From positions 744,001 through 808,000 of the forward strand of contig CAVUZI010000007.1 of NCBI GenBank assembly GCA_963745955.1: a stretch of DNA of 64,000 nt, read 5' to 3'. Source of the stretch: Bog-756 sp963745955. GTDB taxonomy: Bacteria; Actinomycetota; Acidimicrobiia; Acidimicrobiales; RAAP-2. The notes beneath the pieces were generated by a model. It was not told the DNA's origin. It did not search any database and worked only from the letters and a program-made list of their open reading frames with translations. Position 1 is the stretch's first letter; every line of letters starts with the position of its first letter. The position numbers and the translations under genes were made by a program. Shown here one piece after another: positions 18,285-26,395 of the stretch.

Positions 18285-18857
18285 TCAAAGGTCACTACTG
18301 CGACCGGGCGCCGATGACTCGACCGGACCGTTCCGGCGATCCGCGCCCCTGGCGGCCGCCCCGAGGATCAGCCGGATGACGATGGCGAACATGGCCAGGT
18401 CGGAGAGCATCTGGACCGTGGCCACCAGACGGGCCGGGTCGGTCTTCGGCGTGATGTCACCGAATCCCACGGTAGAGAAGACGGTGACCGTGAAATAGAG
18501 GGCTGAGGTCCGATCAAGGGGTCCACCGAAGGCGGCCGGATCCGAGTGCGACATGGTCAGGTAGATCCACGCGAACAGGACGAGGAACAGGGGCACGACC
18601 GTGGCCATGGCCACCGCGGCTCGCAGCAGCGGGCGATCGTGGTTGCCGATGAGGCGGATCTCGTTGATGAGGACGGCCACGAAGAAGGCCAGCGCCACGC
18701 CGAGGCGCAGCGCCACCGACTGATGGGCCCGGTGCTCGATGGGTAGGACGTAGTAGAGGATCAACAGCAGGGTCGCCGTCCCGACGGCGCGTACAGCGGT
18801 CTTCACCAAGTGGGACCGCTCGAAGGCTCCAAGATCCTGAATGGTCGAAGGTACCAT
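18285..18857 (-). CDS. two-helix potassium channel
   Basis: A membrane protein of about 190 residues whose C-terminal half carries the potassium filter 'FSTVGFGDITPKTDPARL' between two helices, plus two or three helices before it ('ATLLLILYYVLPIEH', 'VALAFFVAVLI', 'LFLVLFAWIYL'). TVGFGD is the selectivity signature. It resembles the ion-channel (Ion_trans_2) family without RCK domain. ATG 18857 gives a compact N-terminus; the frame is open further to 19016 near the palindrome, where no start has a ribosome site. It reads in the same direction as cydD but is separated by 90 bases. Confidence 0.8.
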   Translation of the reverse strand: MVPSTIQDLGAFERSHLVKTAVRAVGTATLLLILYYVLPIEHRAHQSVALRLGVALAFFVAVLINEIRLIGNHDRPLLRAAVAMATVVPLFLVLFAWIYLTMSHSDPAAFGGPLDRTSALYFTVTVFSTVGFGDITPKTDPARLVATVQMLSDLAMFAIVIRLILGAAARGADRRNGPVESSAPGRSSDL

Positions 18858-19014
18858 TCGCCCGGCCGCGGGCTGTGGACCGGCTGCGGGGTTCACGCCC
18901 TGTGCCCACCTCGAGGTAGTGGTAGAGCCGACCTGCCCATGGTCCACTGACGCTCTTCTTGTCAGACCACGGCCAGTCTTTGTAGACCACTGCCCGGCAT
19001 ATAGTTCACTTGCC

Positions 19015-19073
19015 AATTCGGCCTAATTATCGGCTATAGCCGATGGTTAACCCTTCTGCCTATCGGCTACAGC
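19015..19073. repeat. left half of an interrupted palindrome
   Basis: A 30-base arm (19015-19044) with the internal perfect palindrome ATCGGCTATAGCCGAT is followed by 17 bases and then the start of the opposing arm (ATCGGCTACAGC, 19062-19073). The rest of the opposing arm lies beyond the IS at 20743-20760. Removing the IS and one target copy restores a nearly perfect inverted repeat. It may be a double operator or strong hairpin in the space upstream of the potassium channel. Confidence 0.85.
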
Positions 19074-20734
19074 GTAACTATTCAGCCCCTGACCGGAGGG
19101 TCCCCCACCTGGGCAGACAACGCGCGTACCGTGGGGAATTCCGACCCAGGACCCTCCCTCTGAGCCCTCCGGGGCGCCCCCCTACGCCGAGTTGGTGGCC
19201 CTGAACGGCGAGCTGAGGTCCGCCCTGGTCGACCAGGCCGATCGGTTGGCCACCCTCGAAGCCACGGTGCTGGCCCTGACGGCGGACAATGCTCGGCTGC
19301 GATCCCGTCTGAGCACGAACTCGCGGAATTCGTCGAAGCCTCCCTCGAGCGACGGCTACGCCAAACCCGCGCCCAAGTCCCGCCGGGTCCGCTCGGGGAA
19401 GAAGCCTGGGAAACAGCCGGGCGACCCCGGCAAACACCTGGCCCAGGTGGCAGACCCTGACCTGGTTGTGGACCACCATCCGGACCACTGTGGTGAATGC
19501 GGTGGAAGTTTGGCCTCCGCCCCGGTGACCAAGGTCATCACCCGCCAGGTCTTCGATCTGCCCCCGGTGGTGGCCCTGGTCACCGAGCATCGCTGCGAGC
19601 GTCGCCGCTGTCGCTGTGGAGCCGAGACCGCCGCCCCGTTCCCGGCTCCGGCCACCGGCCCGGCCTGTTACGGGCCCAACCTCCGGGCCCTGATCTGCTA
19701 CCTGGTGGTCCGCCAGCACCTCCCCATCAAGCGGGTGGCCGAACTGATGCGGGACGCCTACGGGATCCCGGTGTCGACCGGGATCATCGTGGCCATGGTC
19801 AGTGAGGGGGCGGAGCGCCTGGAGGACTTCTTGTCCTCGCTCCGGGACCAGTTGCGCTCGGCCGACGTCGTCCATGCCGACGAGACCGGCCTGCGGGTGG
19901 CCGCCTCGTTGCACTGGGTCCACTCCGTCTCGACCCAGGACTCGACCTTGTACCACCTCGATGCGAGACGGGGCCCGACCGCCATCGAGGCCATGGACAT
20001 CCTCGCCCACCTGCGGGGGGTGGTGGTCCATGACGGCTGGCTCCCCTATCGCACCTTTGCCCACCACGATGAGGTGGAGCATGCCTTGTGCAACGCCCAC
20101 CACCTCCGAGAGCTCGACGCCGTGAAGGACACCAAAGGCCAGGAGTGGGCCCGTGACATGGTGGCCTTCTTGGCCGATACCTGGCACCGGGTCCAAGTGG
20201 CCAAAGCGGACGGTGCCACCTCGTTCGGCCCCGATGAGCTGGCCTCGTTGCGGGCCGCCTTCTTCCGCATCCTCGAGGCCGGCCACGCGGCCAATCCGCT
20301 GGACGACCCCGAGCCCACTCCGGCGGACTTGCTGATGACCCGGAGCAGGCCCAGACGCTCACCTGCGGGCAACATCGTCCGACGCTTTGACAAGTTCCCA
20401 GCCGACGTCCTCCGCTTCGCCACCGACTTCAGGGTTCCCTTCGACAACAACGAAGCCGAGCGACAAGTGAGGATGGTCAAGGTCCAACAGAAGATCTCGG
20501 GCGGGTTCCGGACCACCAGCGGCGCTACCTCCTGGCTGGCGCTGCGAAGCTATCTCGCCACGGTGATGAAGCAGGGCCAGAGCCCTCTCGACGCCCTCCG
20601 GCGCCTGGCGCTCGGCGACCCCTGGATGCCGGCCATCAATGGCAGCGGCTAAGCCCACACTGCCCGGATGCCGACCCCACCACACGCCCTTCAGTGGGGC
20701 GACTACCTGCCCTGGTCAGGGGCTGAATAGTTAC
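19074..20734 (+). mobile_element. complete IS66-family insertion sequence (single-ORF type)
   Basis: The element is 1661 bases. Its ends are perfect 21-base inverted repeats (19074-19094 and 20714-20734) beginning GTAACTATTCAGCCCCTGAC. It is flanked by the exact 8-base direct repeat GCTACAGC (19066-19073 and 20735-20742), the duplication length expected for IS66. One transposase gene fills it, without the tnpA/tnpB accessory genes of classical IS66, as in the ISBst12 subgroup. Perfect ends, an intact transposase and identical target copies suggest recent insertion. Confidence 0.93.
19192..20652 (+). CDS. IS66-family DDE transposase
   Basis: A 486-residue transposase. The N-terminus has a leucine-rich coiled coil, then 'NSSKPPSSDGY', the IS66 signature, a zinc-binding segment with 'HCGECGG' and 'CERRRCRCG', and the DDE catalytic core: 'VVHADETGL', 'VVHDGWLPY' and 'FDNNEAERQVRMVK'. 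The TTG at 19192 is the first usable start; the upstream frame is open to 19093 and encodes family-like residues (PPYAEL), so translation may begin at an unusual codon there. No frameshift or stop is seen. Confidence 0.9.
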   Translation: MVALNGELRSALVDQADRLATLEATVLALTADNARLRSRLSTNSRNSSKPPSSDGYAKPAPKSRRVRSGKKPGKQPGDPGKHLAQVADPDLVVDHHPDHCGECGGSLASAPVTKVITRQVFDLPPVVALVTEHRCERRRCRCGAETAAPFPAPATGPACYGPNLRALICYLVVRQHLPIKRVAELMRDAYGIPVSTGIIVAMVSEGAERLEDFLSSLRDQLRSADVVHADETGLRVAASLHWVHSVSTQDSTLYHLDARRGPTAIEAMDILAHLRGVVVHDGWLPYRTFAHHDEVEHALCNAHHLRELDAVKDTKGQEWARDMVAFLADTWHRVQVAKADGATSFGPDELASLRAAFFRILEAGHAANPLDDPEPTPADLLMTRSRPRRSPAGNIVRRFDKFPADVLRFATDFRVPFDNNEAERQVRMVKVQQKISGGFRTTSGATSWLALRSYLATVMKQGQSPLDALRRLALGDPWMPAINGSG

Positions 20735-20760
20735 GCTACAGCCGATAATTAGGCCGAATT
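20735..20760. repeat. right half of interrupted palindrome and target duplication
   Basis: The 8-base target copy GCTACAGC is followed by CGATAATTAGGCCGAATT, the reverse complement of the left arm's outer part (19015-19034 region). Confidence 0.85.
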
Positions 20761-20979
20761 CAAAAACGAGCACCCACAGCCGGCGACCGGGTCCACTACC
20801 TCCCGATCACGGTGACCGGAGGCGCCGCCTCTCTCATCGGAGTCGTCCCGCGGGGCGGACCTGCTCGCTCTCGGAACCCGGGGCGCCGCGATCCCCTCCG
20901 CCCGGACGAGCCCGACGAGTCCGGCACCCACGGCGATGACGCTCCTACCCCGCCGGGTGCAGGCCCGGGTTTGCTCGCG

Positions 20980-21052
20980 GACGGACACGGACACGGGCAC
21001 GGGCACGGACGGACACGGACGGACACGACAGGACACGGACGGACACGACAGG
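20980..21052. repeat. GGACACGG-rich minisatellite
   Basis: A run of GGACACGG/GGGCACGG units, ending in two identical 20-base copies (21013-21032 and 21033-21052). The whole stretch from 20761 to 21147 carries no gene I can support; a 24-codon frame at 21059-21133 has coding-like composition but no ribosome site. Confidence 0.7.
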
Positions 21053-21147
21053 TTCACCATGGTCGACATCCCTGAGGTCGTACGCGCCAAGGGCGACATG
21101 ATGCTCGCCGTCGCCGACCATCCGGCCGGGTAGAGGCACGGCGAGCC

Positions 21148-22092
21148 ATGGTAGAACTTGCCGACATGGAGATGCGACCGATCGGGGGGCTCGAGGTCTC
21201 GGTCGTCGGCCTCGGTACCAACAACTTCGGACGCGGCATGCAGGCCGATGACGTGGCACCGGTCGTACACGCCGCGCTCGACTGCGGGATCAATTTCTTC
21301 GACACGGCGGACTCGTACGGGGACAGCGAGGAGCGGCTCGGCCAGGCGCTGGGCCGGCACCGTGACCAGGTGGTCATCGCCACCAAATTCGGAAATCCCG
21401 TCGGCCCGGACGTCTCCGGCGGTGCTTCCCCCGGCTACGTACGCGAGGCCGTCGACCGCAGCCTGCGTCAGCTGGACACGGATCGGATCGATCTCTACCA
21501 GCTGCACAGACCCGATCCGGAGACGCCCATCGCCGACACCCTCGGCACACTGGACGAACTGGTCCGACAGGGAAAGGTGCGCGAGATCGGCTGCTCGAAC
21601 TTCTCGGCCGCCCAGCTCCGTGAGGCCGACGCGGCGGTGGCTCCCGGGGGATCGCGCTTCGTCAGCGTGCAGAACCACTACAACTTGCTCGACCGCACCG
21701 ACGAGCAGGAGGTGCTCCCCGAGTGCGAGCGACTACGCCTGGCCTATCTGCCCTACTTCCCGCTGGCCAGCGGCCTGTTGACCGGCAAGTACACGAGGGG
21801 TGAAGCCCCGCCGGAGGGCACCCGGCTCCAGCGATGGGGTGATCGGGTCGCCGGTCTGCTCACCGATCGGAACTTCGACGTGGCCGACGCGGCGAGCGCA
21901 TGGGCCGCCGAGCGGGACCGGAGCCTTCTCGATGTGGCGGTGGCCTGGCTGGTGGCGAACCCGGTGGTGGCATCGGTCATCGCCGGGGCCACGAAGGTCG
22001 AGCAGGTGAGGGCCAACGCCGCCGCCGGTCAATGGCGGCTGTCGCCCGGCGACGTGGCCGAGGTCGAGGCCCTCGCCCCGGACCCCGAGTGA
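21148..22092 (+). CDS. aldo/keto reductase
   Basis: A 314-residue TIM-barrel NADPH-dependent oxidoreductase of the AKR superfamily, reducing aldehydes or ketones in the cytoplasm. The catalytic set is visible: Asp and Tyr in 'FFDTADSYGDSEERLG', Lys in 'VIATKFGNPVG' and His in 'YQLHRPDPETP'. The C-terminal 'VASVIAGATKVEQVRANAAA' is the cofactor-binding loop. ATG 21148 is used; a second ATG six codons later (MEMRPIGG) is equally plausible. Substrate unknown. A hairpin directly at the stop codon separates it from a convergent gene. Confidence 0.88.
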   Translation: MVELADMEMRPIGGLEVSVVGLGTNNFGRGMQADDVAPVVHAALDCGINFFDTADSYGDSEERLGQALGRHRDQVVIATKFGNPVGPDVSGGASPGYVREAVDRSLRQLDTDRIDLYQLHRPDPETPIADTLGTLDELVRQGKVREIGCSNFSAAQLREADAAVAPGGSRFVSVQNHYNLLDRTDEQEVLPECERLRLAYLPYFPLASGLLTGKYTRGEAPPEGTRLQRWGDRVAGLLTDRNFDVADAASAWAAERDRSLLDVAVAWLVANPVVASVIAGATKVEQVRANAAAGQWRLSPGDVAEVEALAPDPE

Positions 22093-22108
22093 GCCGGAGA
22101 TCCGGCTC
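22091..22108. terminator. hairpin at the aldo/keto reductase stop
   Basis: GAGCCGGA and TCCGGCTC are perfect complements with a two-base gap (a four-base loop if one pair opens). It begins within the stop codon and lies between convergent genes. Confidence 0.5.
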
Positions 22109-22144
22109 AGTGGGCGGGCGGGACGGGCAGAGGACGGCCGATCC

Positions 22145-22555
22145 TCAATAGCGCCACTCGCGCTCCACGGGGCTCACCAGCGCGGTGCCGGGCCGCTTGC
22201 GCATTCTCCGGAGCACCAGGATCGGTCCCACCACGGCCACGAGGAGGGACACCACCAGGATGACCAGTGACGCCAGCATCCGGTTGTCGGTCGATGCCTG
22301 GCACTCGCTGACGAACGCGTTCCACTCGGCGCGATCGGCGGTGGCACTGGCAGCCGGCATCGGACCTGCGCCGATCGAGGCCGGGTCGAGTAGGGCCACG
22401 ATCGGTGCCTCGGATGCCTGCCCCGGGCCACAGGTCCCACCGGCTGCAGGCGCCGGGAGGGCGATGAGGACGCCGGAGATCGCCAGTCCCGCGCCGAAGA
22501 GGCCCACGAACAAGAAGGCCAATCTGACCCACACGTGAGATGAGGAGCGTTCCAT
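22145..22555 (-). CDS. small two-helix membrane protein
   Basis: A 136-residue protein of unknown function with one N-terminal helix ('LAFLFVGLFGAGLAISGVLI') and one C-terminal helix ('MLASLVILVVSLLVAVVGPI') flanking a soluble loop of about 60 residues that contains two Cys (GGTCGPGQ and SECQAS), perhaps a disulfide outside the membrane. The start at 22555 has AAGGGA upstream; a longer frame to 22654 would run into the next gene. It follows the small iron-sulfur-like gene in the same direction. Confidence 0.65.
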   Translation of the reverse strand: MERSSSHVWVRLAFLFVGLFGAGLAISGVLIALPAPAAGGTCGPGQASEAPIVALLDPASIGAGPMPAASATADRAEWNAFVSECQASTDNRMLASLVILVVSLLVAVVGPILVLRRMRKRPGTALVSPVEREWRY

Positions 22556-22643
22556 GCACGATCCCTTCAAAGCGATCCCTTGCGACCAGACCCGATGGTA
22601 GACCGACGCGGCCGGACCGACGCCGCGAGCACGAGCCCGCGGG

Positions 22644-22895
22644 CTACTGATCATCCTCCGGAATCGCCTCCCACCACTGGCACCACCATTCGGATCCGAC
22701 CAGTATCCGCAACTTCGGGTGCCAGCAGTAGGAGATCTCGTTGTACGGCTCGAGGTAGTACCTGCAGTTCTCGCACTTCTCGCTGCCCGAGGGCTTTCCC
22801 TTCAGGACAGCGTTGGCGGCCAGATGTCGCAACTCGATCGACAAGGTCTCGTCGATCTCCTTGGGTTCGGGTTCGGGGATCACATAGTCGGACAT
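22644..22895 (-). CDS. small HiPIP-like iron-sulfur protein (putative)
   Basis: An 83-residue protein with four Cys spaced C41-x2-C44-x12-C57-x14-C72 and many aromatic residues around them ('KCENCRYYLEP', 'SYCWHPKLRILVG', 'WWCQWWE'). This spacing and aromatic shell resemble high-potential [4Fe-4S] proteins and the HiPIP-like small subunits of glycyl-radical enzymes such as benzylsuccinate synthase. There is no Tat or Sec signal, so it would be cytoplasmic. A zinc site is the alternative. It is followed by a two-helix membrane protein and is divergent from the TetR gene. Confidence 0.6.
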   Translation of the reverse strand: MSDYVIPEPEPKEIDETLSIELRHLAANAVLKGKPSGSEKCENCRYYLEPYNEISYCWHPKLRILVGSEWWCQWWEAIPEDDQ

Positions 22896-23044
22896 GTCGA
22901 CAAACTACCGCCGGGTCATCAGGGCCCGGCCAACCGGCGGGCACCGGCCGCACCGTTCCCGGACCTGGCCGTCCGCCCTGATCCGCCATTCGACAGGCCC
23001 GGTTCCGTGTCCGCCATGGCACCCCCGTTATTTTGAGCATATAC

Positions 23045-23062
23045 TTTGAGCACTTACTCAAA
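23045..23062. promoter_or_regulatory. operator dyad upstream of TetR gene
   Basis: TTTGAG-CACTTA-CTCAAA is a perfect 6+6 inverted repeat 20 bases before the TetR start, preceded by another TTTGAG at 23034. Position and symmetry suit autoregulation by the TetR protein. Confidence 0.55.
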
Positions 23063-23081
23063 TACCCGGATAAGGTGGGCC

Positions 23082-23792
23082 ATGGCCAAGGCAGGAGCAC
23101 CCAGCACCATGGAACGGAGCGGGACCCGATCCGCCCCCACCCGACGCCGCCTGGTCAAGGCGGCCGTCGCAACGTTGAAAGAGGACGGCTTCGTCGGGGC
23201 CAGTGCCCGGGCCATCGCCGAGCGGGCCGGGTCCAACCAGGGGCTGATCTTCTACCACTTCGGCTCGGTGACGAACCTCCTCCTGGCCGCCCTCGACGAG
23301 GTGAGCGCCGAGCGTCTACAGGACTACGGCGAAGCGGTCGGTCGGGTCCGCTCCCCCGGTGAGCTCGTCGAGGTCGCCGCCGACATCTTCCGGACCGATC
23401 TCGACGCCGGCCACATGACGGTCCTGGCCGAGATGATCGCCGGTGCCTCGTCCGTTCCCGGCCTCGGCGCCGAGGTGGCGGAGCGGATCCACTCGTGGCG
23501 CGAGTTCGCTCGGTCCGCCATCGAAGACTCGATCGGCGGGACGCCGCTCGGCGCCGTCGTCCCCGCCGGCGACATGGCCCACGCCGTGGTCGCCCTCTAC
23601 CTCGGCCTCGAGATGCTCAGCCATCTCGACGGTGATCGCCAGCCGGCGCTCCGGCTGTTCGGGCTGGCCGGGCAACTGGCCGGGCTCTTGGAGATGGTCG
23701 GCGCCCCATCCACACGAACGACCAACTCGACCACATCGAACGAGCAACTCGACCACAGCGAAGGAGCAGCGATGACGAAGGAGCAGCGATGA
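23082..23792 (+). CDS. TetR-family transcriptional regulator
   Basis: A 236-residue repressor-type protein. The N-terminal HTH runs 'RRRLVKAAVATLKEDGFVGASARAIAERAGSNQGLIFYHFGS' in family position (about residues 15-60), with the recognition helix ending in the usual FYHF. The remainder is the helical ligand and dimer domain. ATG 23082 has AAGGTGG upstream; a TTG 36 bases earlier overlaps the operator. Its stop overlaps the next gene as ATGA, so it probably controls the NmrA-like oxidoreductase and itself. The last 25 residues are Thr/Ser/Asn-rich, encoded by repeated ACGAACGACC/AAGGAGCAGCGATGA strings. Confidence 0.85.
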   Translation: MAKAGAPSTMERSGTRSAPTRRRLVKAAVATLKEDGFVGASARAIAERAGSNQGLIFYHFGSVTNLLLAALDEVSAERLQDYGEAVGRVRSPGELVEVAADIFRTDLDAGHMTVLAEMIAGASSVPGLGAEVAERIHSWREFARSAIEDSIGGTPLGAVVPAGDMAHAVVALYLGLEMLSHLDGDRQPALRLFGLAGQLAGLLEMVGAPSTRTTNSTTSNEQLDHSEGAAMTKEQR

Positions 23793-24745
23793 CACTGACC
23801 AGAGCGGGAACCATGCGGGACAGCCTCGACGCGGACACCGGGCTGGACGTCGTGACCGGTGCCTTCAGCTACTCGGGGAGATCCATCGCCCGGGCATCGA
23901 TGGATCAGGGAAGGCGGGTTCGTACGCTCACCGGCCACCCCGACCGTGCCCCCTTCGATTCGGCCATCGAGGCACGGCCTCTCGATTTCGACGACCAACT
24001 CGGCCTGGTCGAGTCGCTCCGGGGAGCGACCACCCTGTACAACACCTACTGGGTGCGCTTCGCCCGGAGCCAGGTCGACCACGATCTGGCCGTGGCCAAC
24101 TCACGGACCCTCTTCCAGGCGGCGAGGCGGGCCGGCATCCGACGCATCGTCCACGTCAGCATCACCAATCCGAGCGTCGCCTCACCGCTGCCCTACTTCA
24201 GGGGGAAGGCACTGGTGGAGCGCGCCCTGGTCGAGTCCGAGGTGCCGTTCACCATCCTGCGCCCGGCCATCCTGTTCGGGGGCGACGGGGTGCTGCTCAA
24301 CAACATCGCCTGGCTGCTGCGGCACCTGCCTGTATTCGCCGTCGGCGTGCGCGGGGACTACCGGATCCGAGGCATCCACGTGGATGACCTGGCCCGGCTC
24401 TGTGTGGCCGAAGGGGCGGAGAGCCGGGACCGTGTGATCGATGCCGTCGGTCCTGAGCGCCCGATATTCCTCGAGCTGGTGACGGCCATCCGCAAGGCGG
24501 TCGGCAGTCGGGCCGTGATCGTCCGGGTCCCCGGGGCGACGGTCCCTGTGATGTCCCGGGCGGTCGGATGGGCGCTGCACGACGTCCTCCTCACCCGCGA
24601 CGAGTACCGGGCGATGTCGGATGGTCTGGCCGACACCGACGGCCCGGCGACGGGAACGACCCTGCTGTCTGAGTGGCTGGACGCCCACGGCCGCGACCTC
24701 GGGCTCTGCTACGCCAACGAACTGGAGCGACACTTCGCCCGGTGA
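23789..24745 (+). CDS. NmrA-like/atypical SDR NAD(P)-binding protein
   Basis: A 318-residue Rossmann protein of the atypical short-chain dehydrogenase group. The nucleotide motif is 'VVTGAFSYSGRSIARA', close to the TGATGxxG of NmrA proteins. 'HVSITNPS' and 'YFRGKALVERALVES' supply a YxxxK-like pair, and 'FTILRPAILFGG' is the family loop. Members sense or reduce NAD(P)-linked substrates, or act in quinone or complex I assembly. It is coupled to the upstream TetR gene by ATGA. The first copy of a 13-base repeat overlaps its stop codon. Confidence 0.75.
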   Translation: MTLTRAGTMRDSLDADTGLDVVTGAFSYSGRSIARASMDQGRRVRTLTGHPDRAPFDSAIEARPLDFDDQLGLVESLRGATTLYNTYWVRFARSQVDHDLAVANSRTLFQAARRAGIRRIVHVSITNPSVASPLPYFRGKALVERALVESEVPFTILRPAILFGGDGVLLNNIAWLLRHLPVFAVGVRGDYRIRGIHVDDLARLCVAEGAESRDRVIDAVGPERPIFLELVTAIRKAVGSRAVIVRVPGATVPVMSRAVGWALHDVLLTRDEYRAMSDGLADTDGPATGTTLLSEWLDAHGRDLGLCYANELERHFAR

Positions 24746-24817
24746 GCTCGCCCGGTGAGCCCACGCGGTGAACCCATGCGGTGAACCCACACGGTGAGCC
24801 CAAACGTCGAGCCCACG
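24740..24817. repeat. 13-bp minisatellite, six copies
   Basis: Six head-to-tail units of the type CGGTGARCCCAHG run exactly 78 bases. The first unit includes the TGA stop of the upstream gene. The array fills most of the gap between two convergent genes. Confidence 0.85.
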
Positions 24818-24839
24818 GCGGACACCGGCCGAGGGTGCG

Positions 24840-25808
24840 TCAGGGGACCGGGGTGGATGCCACGAGGTCGGCGATGATCCGGCCCAGTTCGTCGCCCTTC
24901 TGCTCCTGGAGGAAGTGACCGGCCCCGTTGATCACGGCGTGGGACCGGCCTCTGGCTCCGGGTACGCGCTCCTGAAAGACCTCGGCCCAACCTGCGGTGG
25001 CCGGGTCTCCGTCCGAGTAGGCGGTGAGGAACGGCCGGTCGAACTCGGCCAGGGCCGCCCAGGTGGCCCGGCCGATGGCCGCACCGGGGTCGTTGCGGGT
25101 GAGCGGCATCAGCCCGGTCAACTGCCGGACCCCCGCCTTGTAGCCGGCGTCGGGGAACGGGGCGTCGTAGGCGGCCAGCACGCCGGGGGGCAGCGGGCCG
25201 GCCACGACGTTGAGGAAGAGGCTGGCCACGATGTCGGGCGAACGGTAATAGAAGAGGAGGTAGTCCACGAGCGCCTCCTCCAGCACCACCCGACCGTCCC
25301 CGAGCCCGTAGTTGGCCCACACCAACCGTTCGGCGAGCGACGGATCGGCGGTGTGGAGGACGGTGTTGGCCGCCACCACCCGGGCGAAGCGGTCGGGATC
25401 GGCGGCCAGGGCGCTGAGCCCGATGGGCCCTCCCCAGTCCTGGACCACCAGGGTGACGCCGCGCAGGTCGAGCGGGGAGATCAAGCTCTGCAGCCACTCG
25501 ATATGGCGGGCCAGCGTGTAGTCGGTGCGCTCGACGAGCTTGTCGGATCGCCCGAACCCGATGTGGTCGGGAGCGATCACCCGCAGCCCGGCTGCGGTGA
25601 GCACCGGGATGACCGTCCGGTACAGGTAGGACCAGGTGGGTTGGCCGTGCAACAAGAGGACGACCTCCCCGTCGGCCGGGCCCGTGTCGACGTAGTGCAT
25701 CCGCACGGGAGGGAGACCGCCGGCGCTCACCATGGAGTAGTGGGGTTCGAACGGGTAGCCGGGAAGGTCCACGAAGCGCTCGTCGGGAGTTCGCAGCACG
25801 CCGTCCAT
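24840..25808 (-). CDS. haloalkane dehalogenase-like alpha/beta hydrolase
   Basis: A 322-residue alpha/beta hydrolase. The N-terminus 'LRTPDERFVDLPGYPFEPHY' is characteristic of subfamily I haloalkane dehalogenases. The oxyanion segment is 'HGQPTWSYLYR', the nucleophile is Asp124 in 'VVQDWGGPIG' with the halide-binding Trp125 beside it, and the base is His298 in 'GAGHFLQEQKG'. An acid follows strand 7 in 'AYSDGDP'. An Asp rather than Ser nucleophile supports dehalogenase or related hydrolytic chemistry. ATG 25808 has GAGGAGG four bases upstream, so the longer frame to 25940 is not used. The natural substrate is unknown. Confidence 0.85.
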   Translation of the reverse strand: MDGVLRTPDERFVDLPGYPFEPHYSMVSAGGLPPVRMHYVDTGPADGEVVLLLHGQPTWSYLYRTVIPVLTAAGLRVIAPDHIGFGRSDKLVERTDYTLARHIEWLQSLISPLDLRGVTLVVQDWGGPIGLSALAADPDRFARVVAANTVLHTADPSLAERLVWANYGLGDGRVVLEEALVDYLLFYYRSPDIVASLFLNVVAGPLPPGVLAAYDAPFPDAGYKAGVRQLTGLMPLTRNDPGAAIGRATWAALAEFDRPFLTAYSDGDPATAGWAEVFQERVPGARGRSHAVINGAGHFLQEQKGDELGRIIADLVASTPVP

Positions 25809-26005
25809 GGCCCCTCCTCGGCTGACATCCGACGGGGCGACGTTAGTGCACATCGGCCCGGCCCATCTCCGAGCTCCGGGTCGACCGCACACGCCTTCCG
25901 TGCTCGCAGAAGGCCGGTCCGGGTCACCGGCACGCACCACTCAGTTCCCGGCCGCCGACGCCGGGAGAGCCCACAACGGACGCGTGGGTGTGCCATAGTC
26001 CACGC

Positions 26006-26395
26006 GTGCCGTTGCCGCCGATCGATCCCCTCGTCATGCGTGTGGACGCCGACGGGCCCACCCTGCTCGGCGGCTGGTCACCGAGCAGCGGGCTCAGGCA
26101 TTTTCCGCTCGCCCCGGTCTGTCCTTTCACCGGCGCCGACGACGTGGAACCGATCGACCTCCCCCGAACCGGGACCGTCTGGCTGCACACGACGGTCAAC
26201 GTGGCGCCCCCGGGCTATACGGGACCGGTCCCCTACGGGCTCGGGATCGTGGAGCTCGACGGACCGCCGATGCTCCGTGTCGTCTCCCGTCTCGCCGGAG
26301 CGGACCTCACCCGCGGGGCCGAGGTTCGACTGGACGGCGAGGAGCTTCCCGGCCCGGACGGAGAGCCGGTGCTGACCTGGGTGTTCCGCTCGTGA
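26006..26395 (+). CDS. DUF35 OB-fold protein, thiolase partner
   Basis: A 129-residue protein with the DUF35 OB-fold pattern: 'HFPLAPVCPFTGADDVEPIDLPRTGTVW' (family positions; Cys only once) then 'TVNVAPPGYTGPVPYGLGIVELD'. DUF35 proteins bind CoA substrates and partner thiolase-like enzymes or MaoC hydratases. The zinc ribbon that normally precedes the OB fold is degenerate here, with one Cys of four left. The GTG start at 26006 is tentative; GTG 25988 is in frame too. A CATAGT hexamer ten bases before 26006 hints at a leaderless message. The stop overlaps the thiolase-like gene as GTGA, indicating a complex. Confidence 0.7.
   Translation: MPLPPIDPLVMRVDADGPTLLGGWSPSSGLRHFPLAPVCPFTGADDVEPIDLPRTGTVWLHTTVNVAPPGYTGPVPYGLGIVELDGPPMLRVVSRLAGADLTRGAEVRLDGEELPGPDGEPVLTWVFRS

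Noticed and set aside
20812..21075. Small His-Gly-repeat frame after the IS
   Set aside because: The HGHG run comes from the GGACACGG minisatellite; there is no ribosome site or family.
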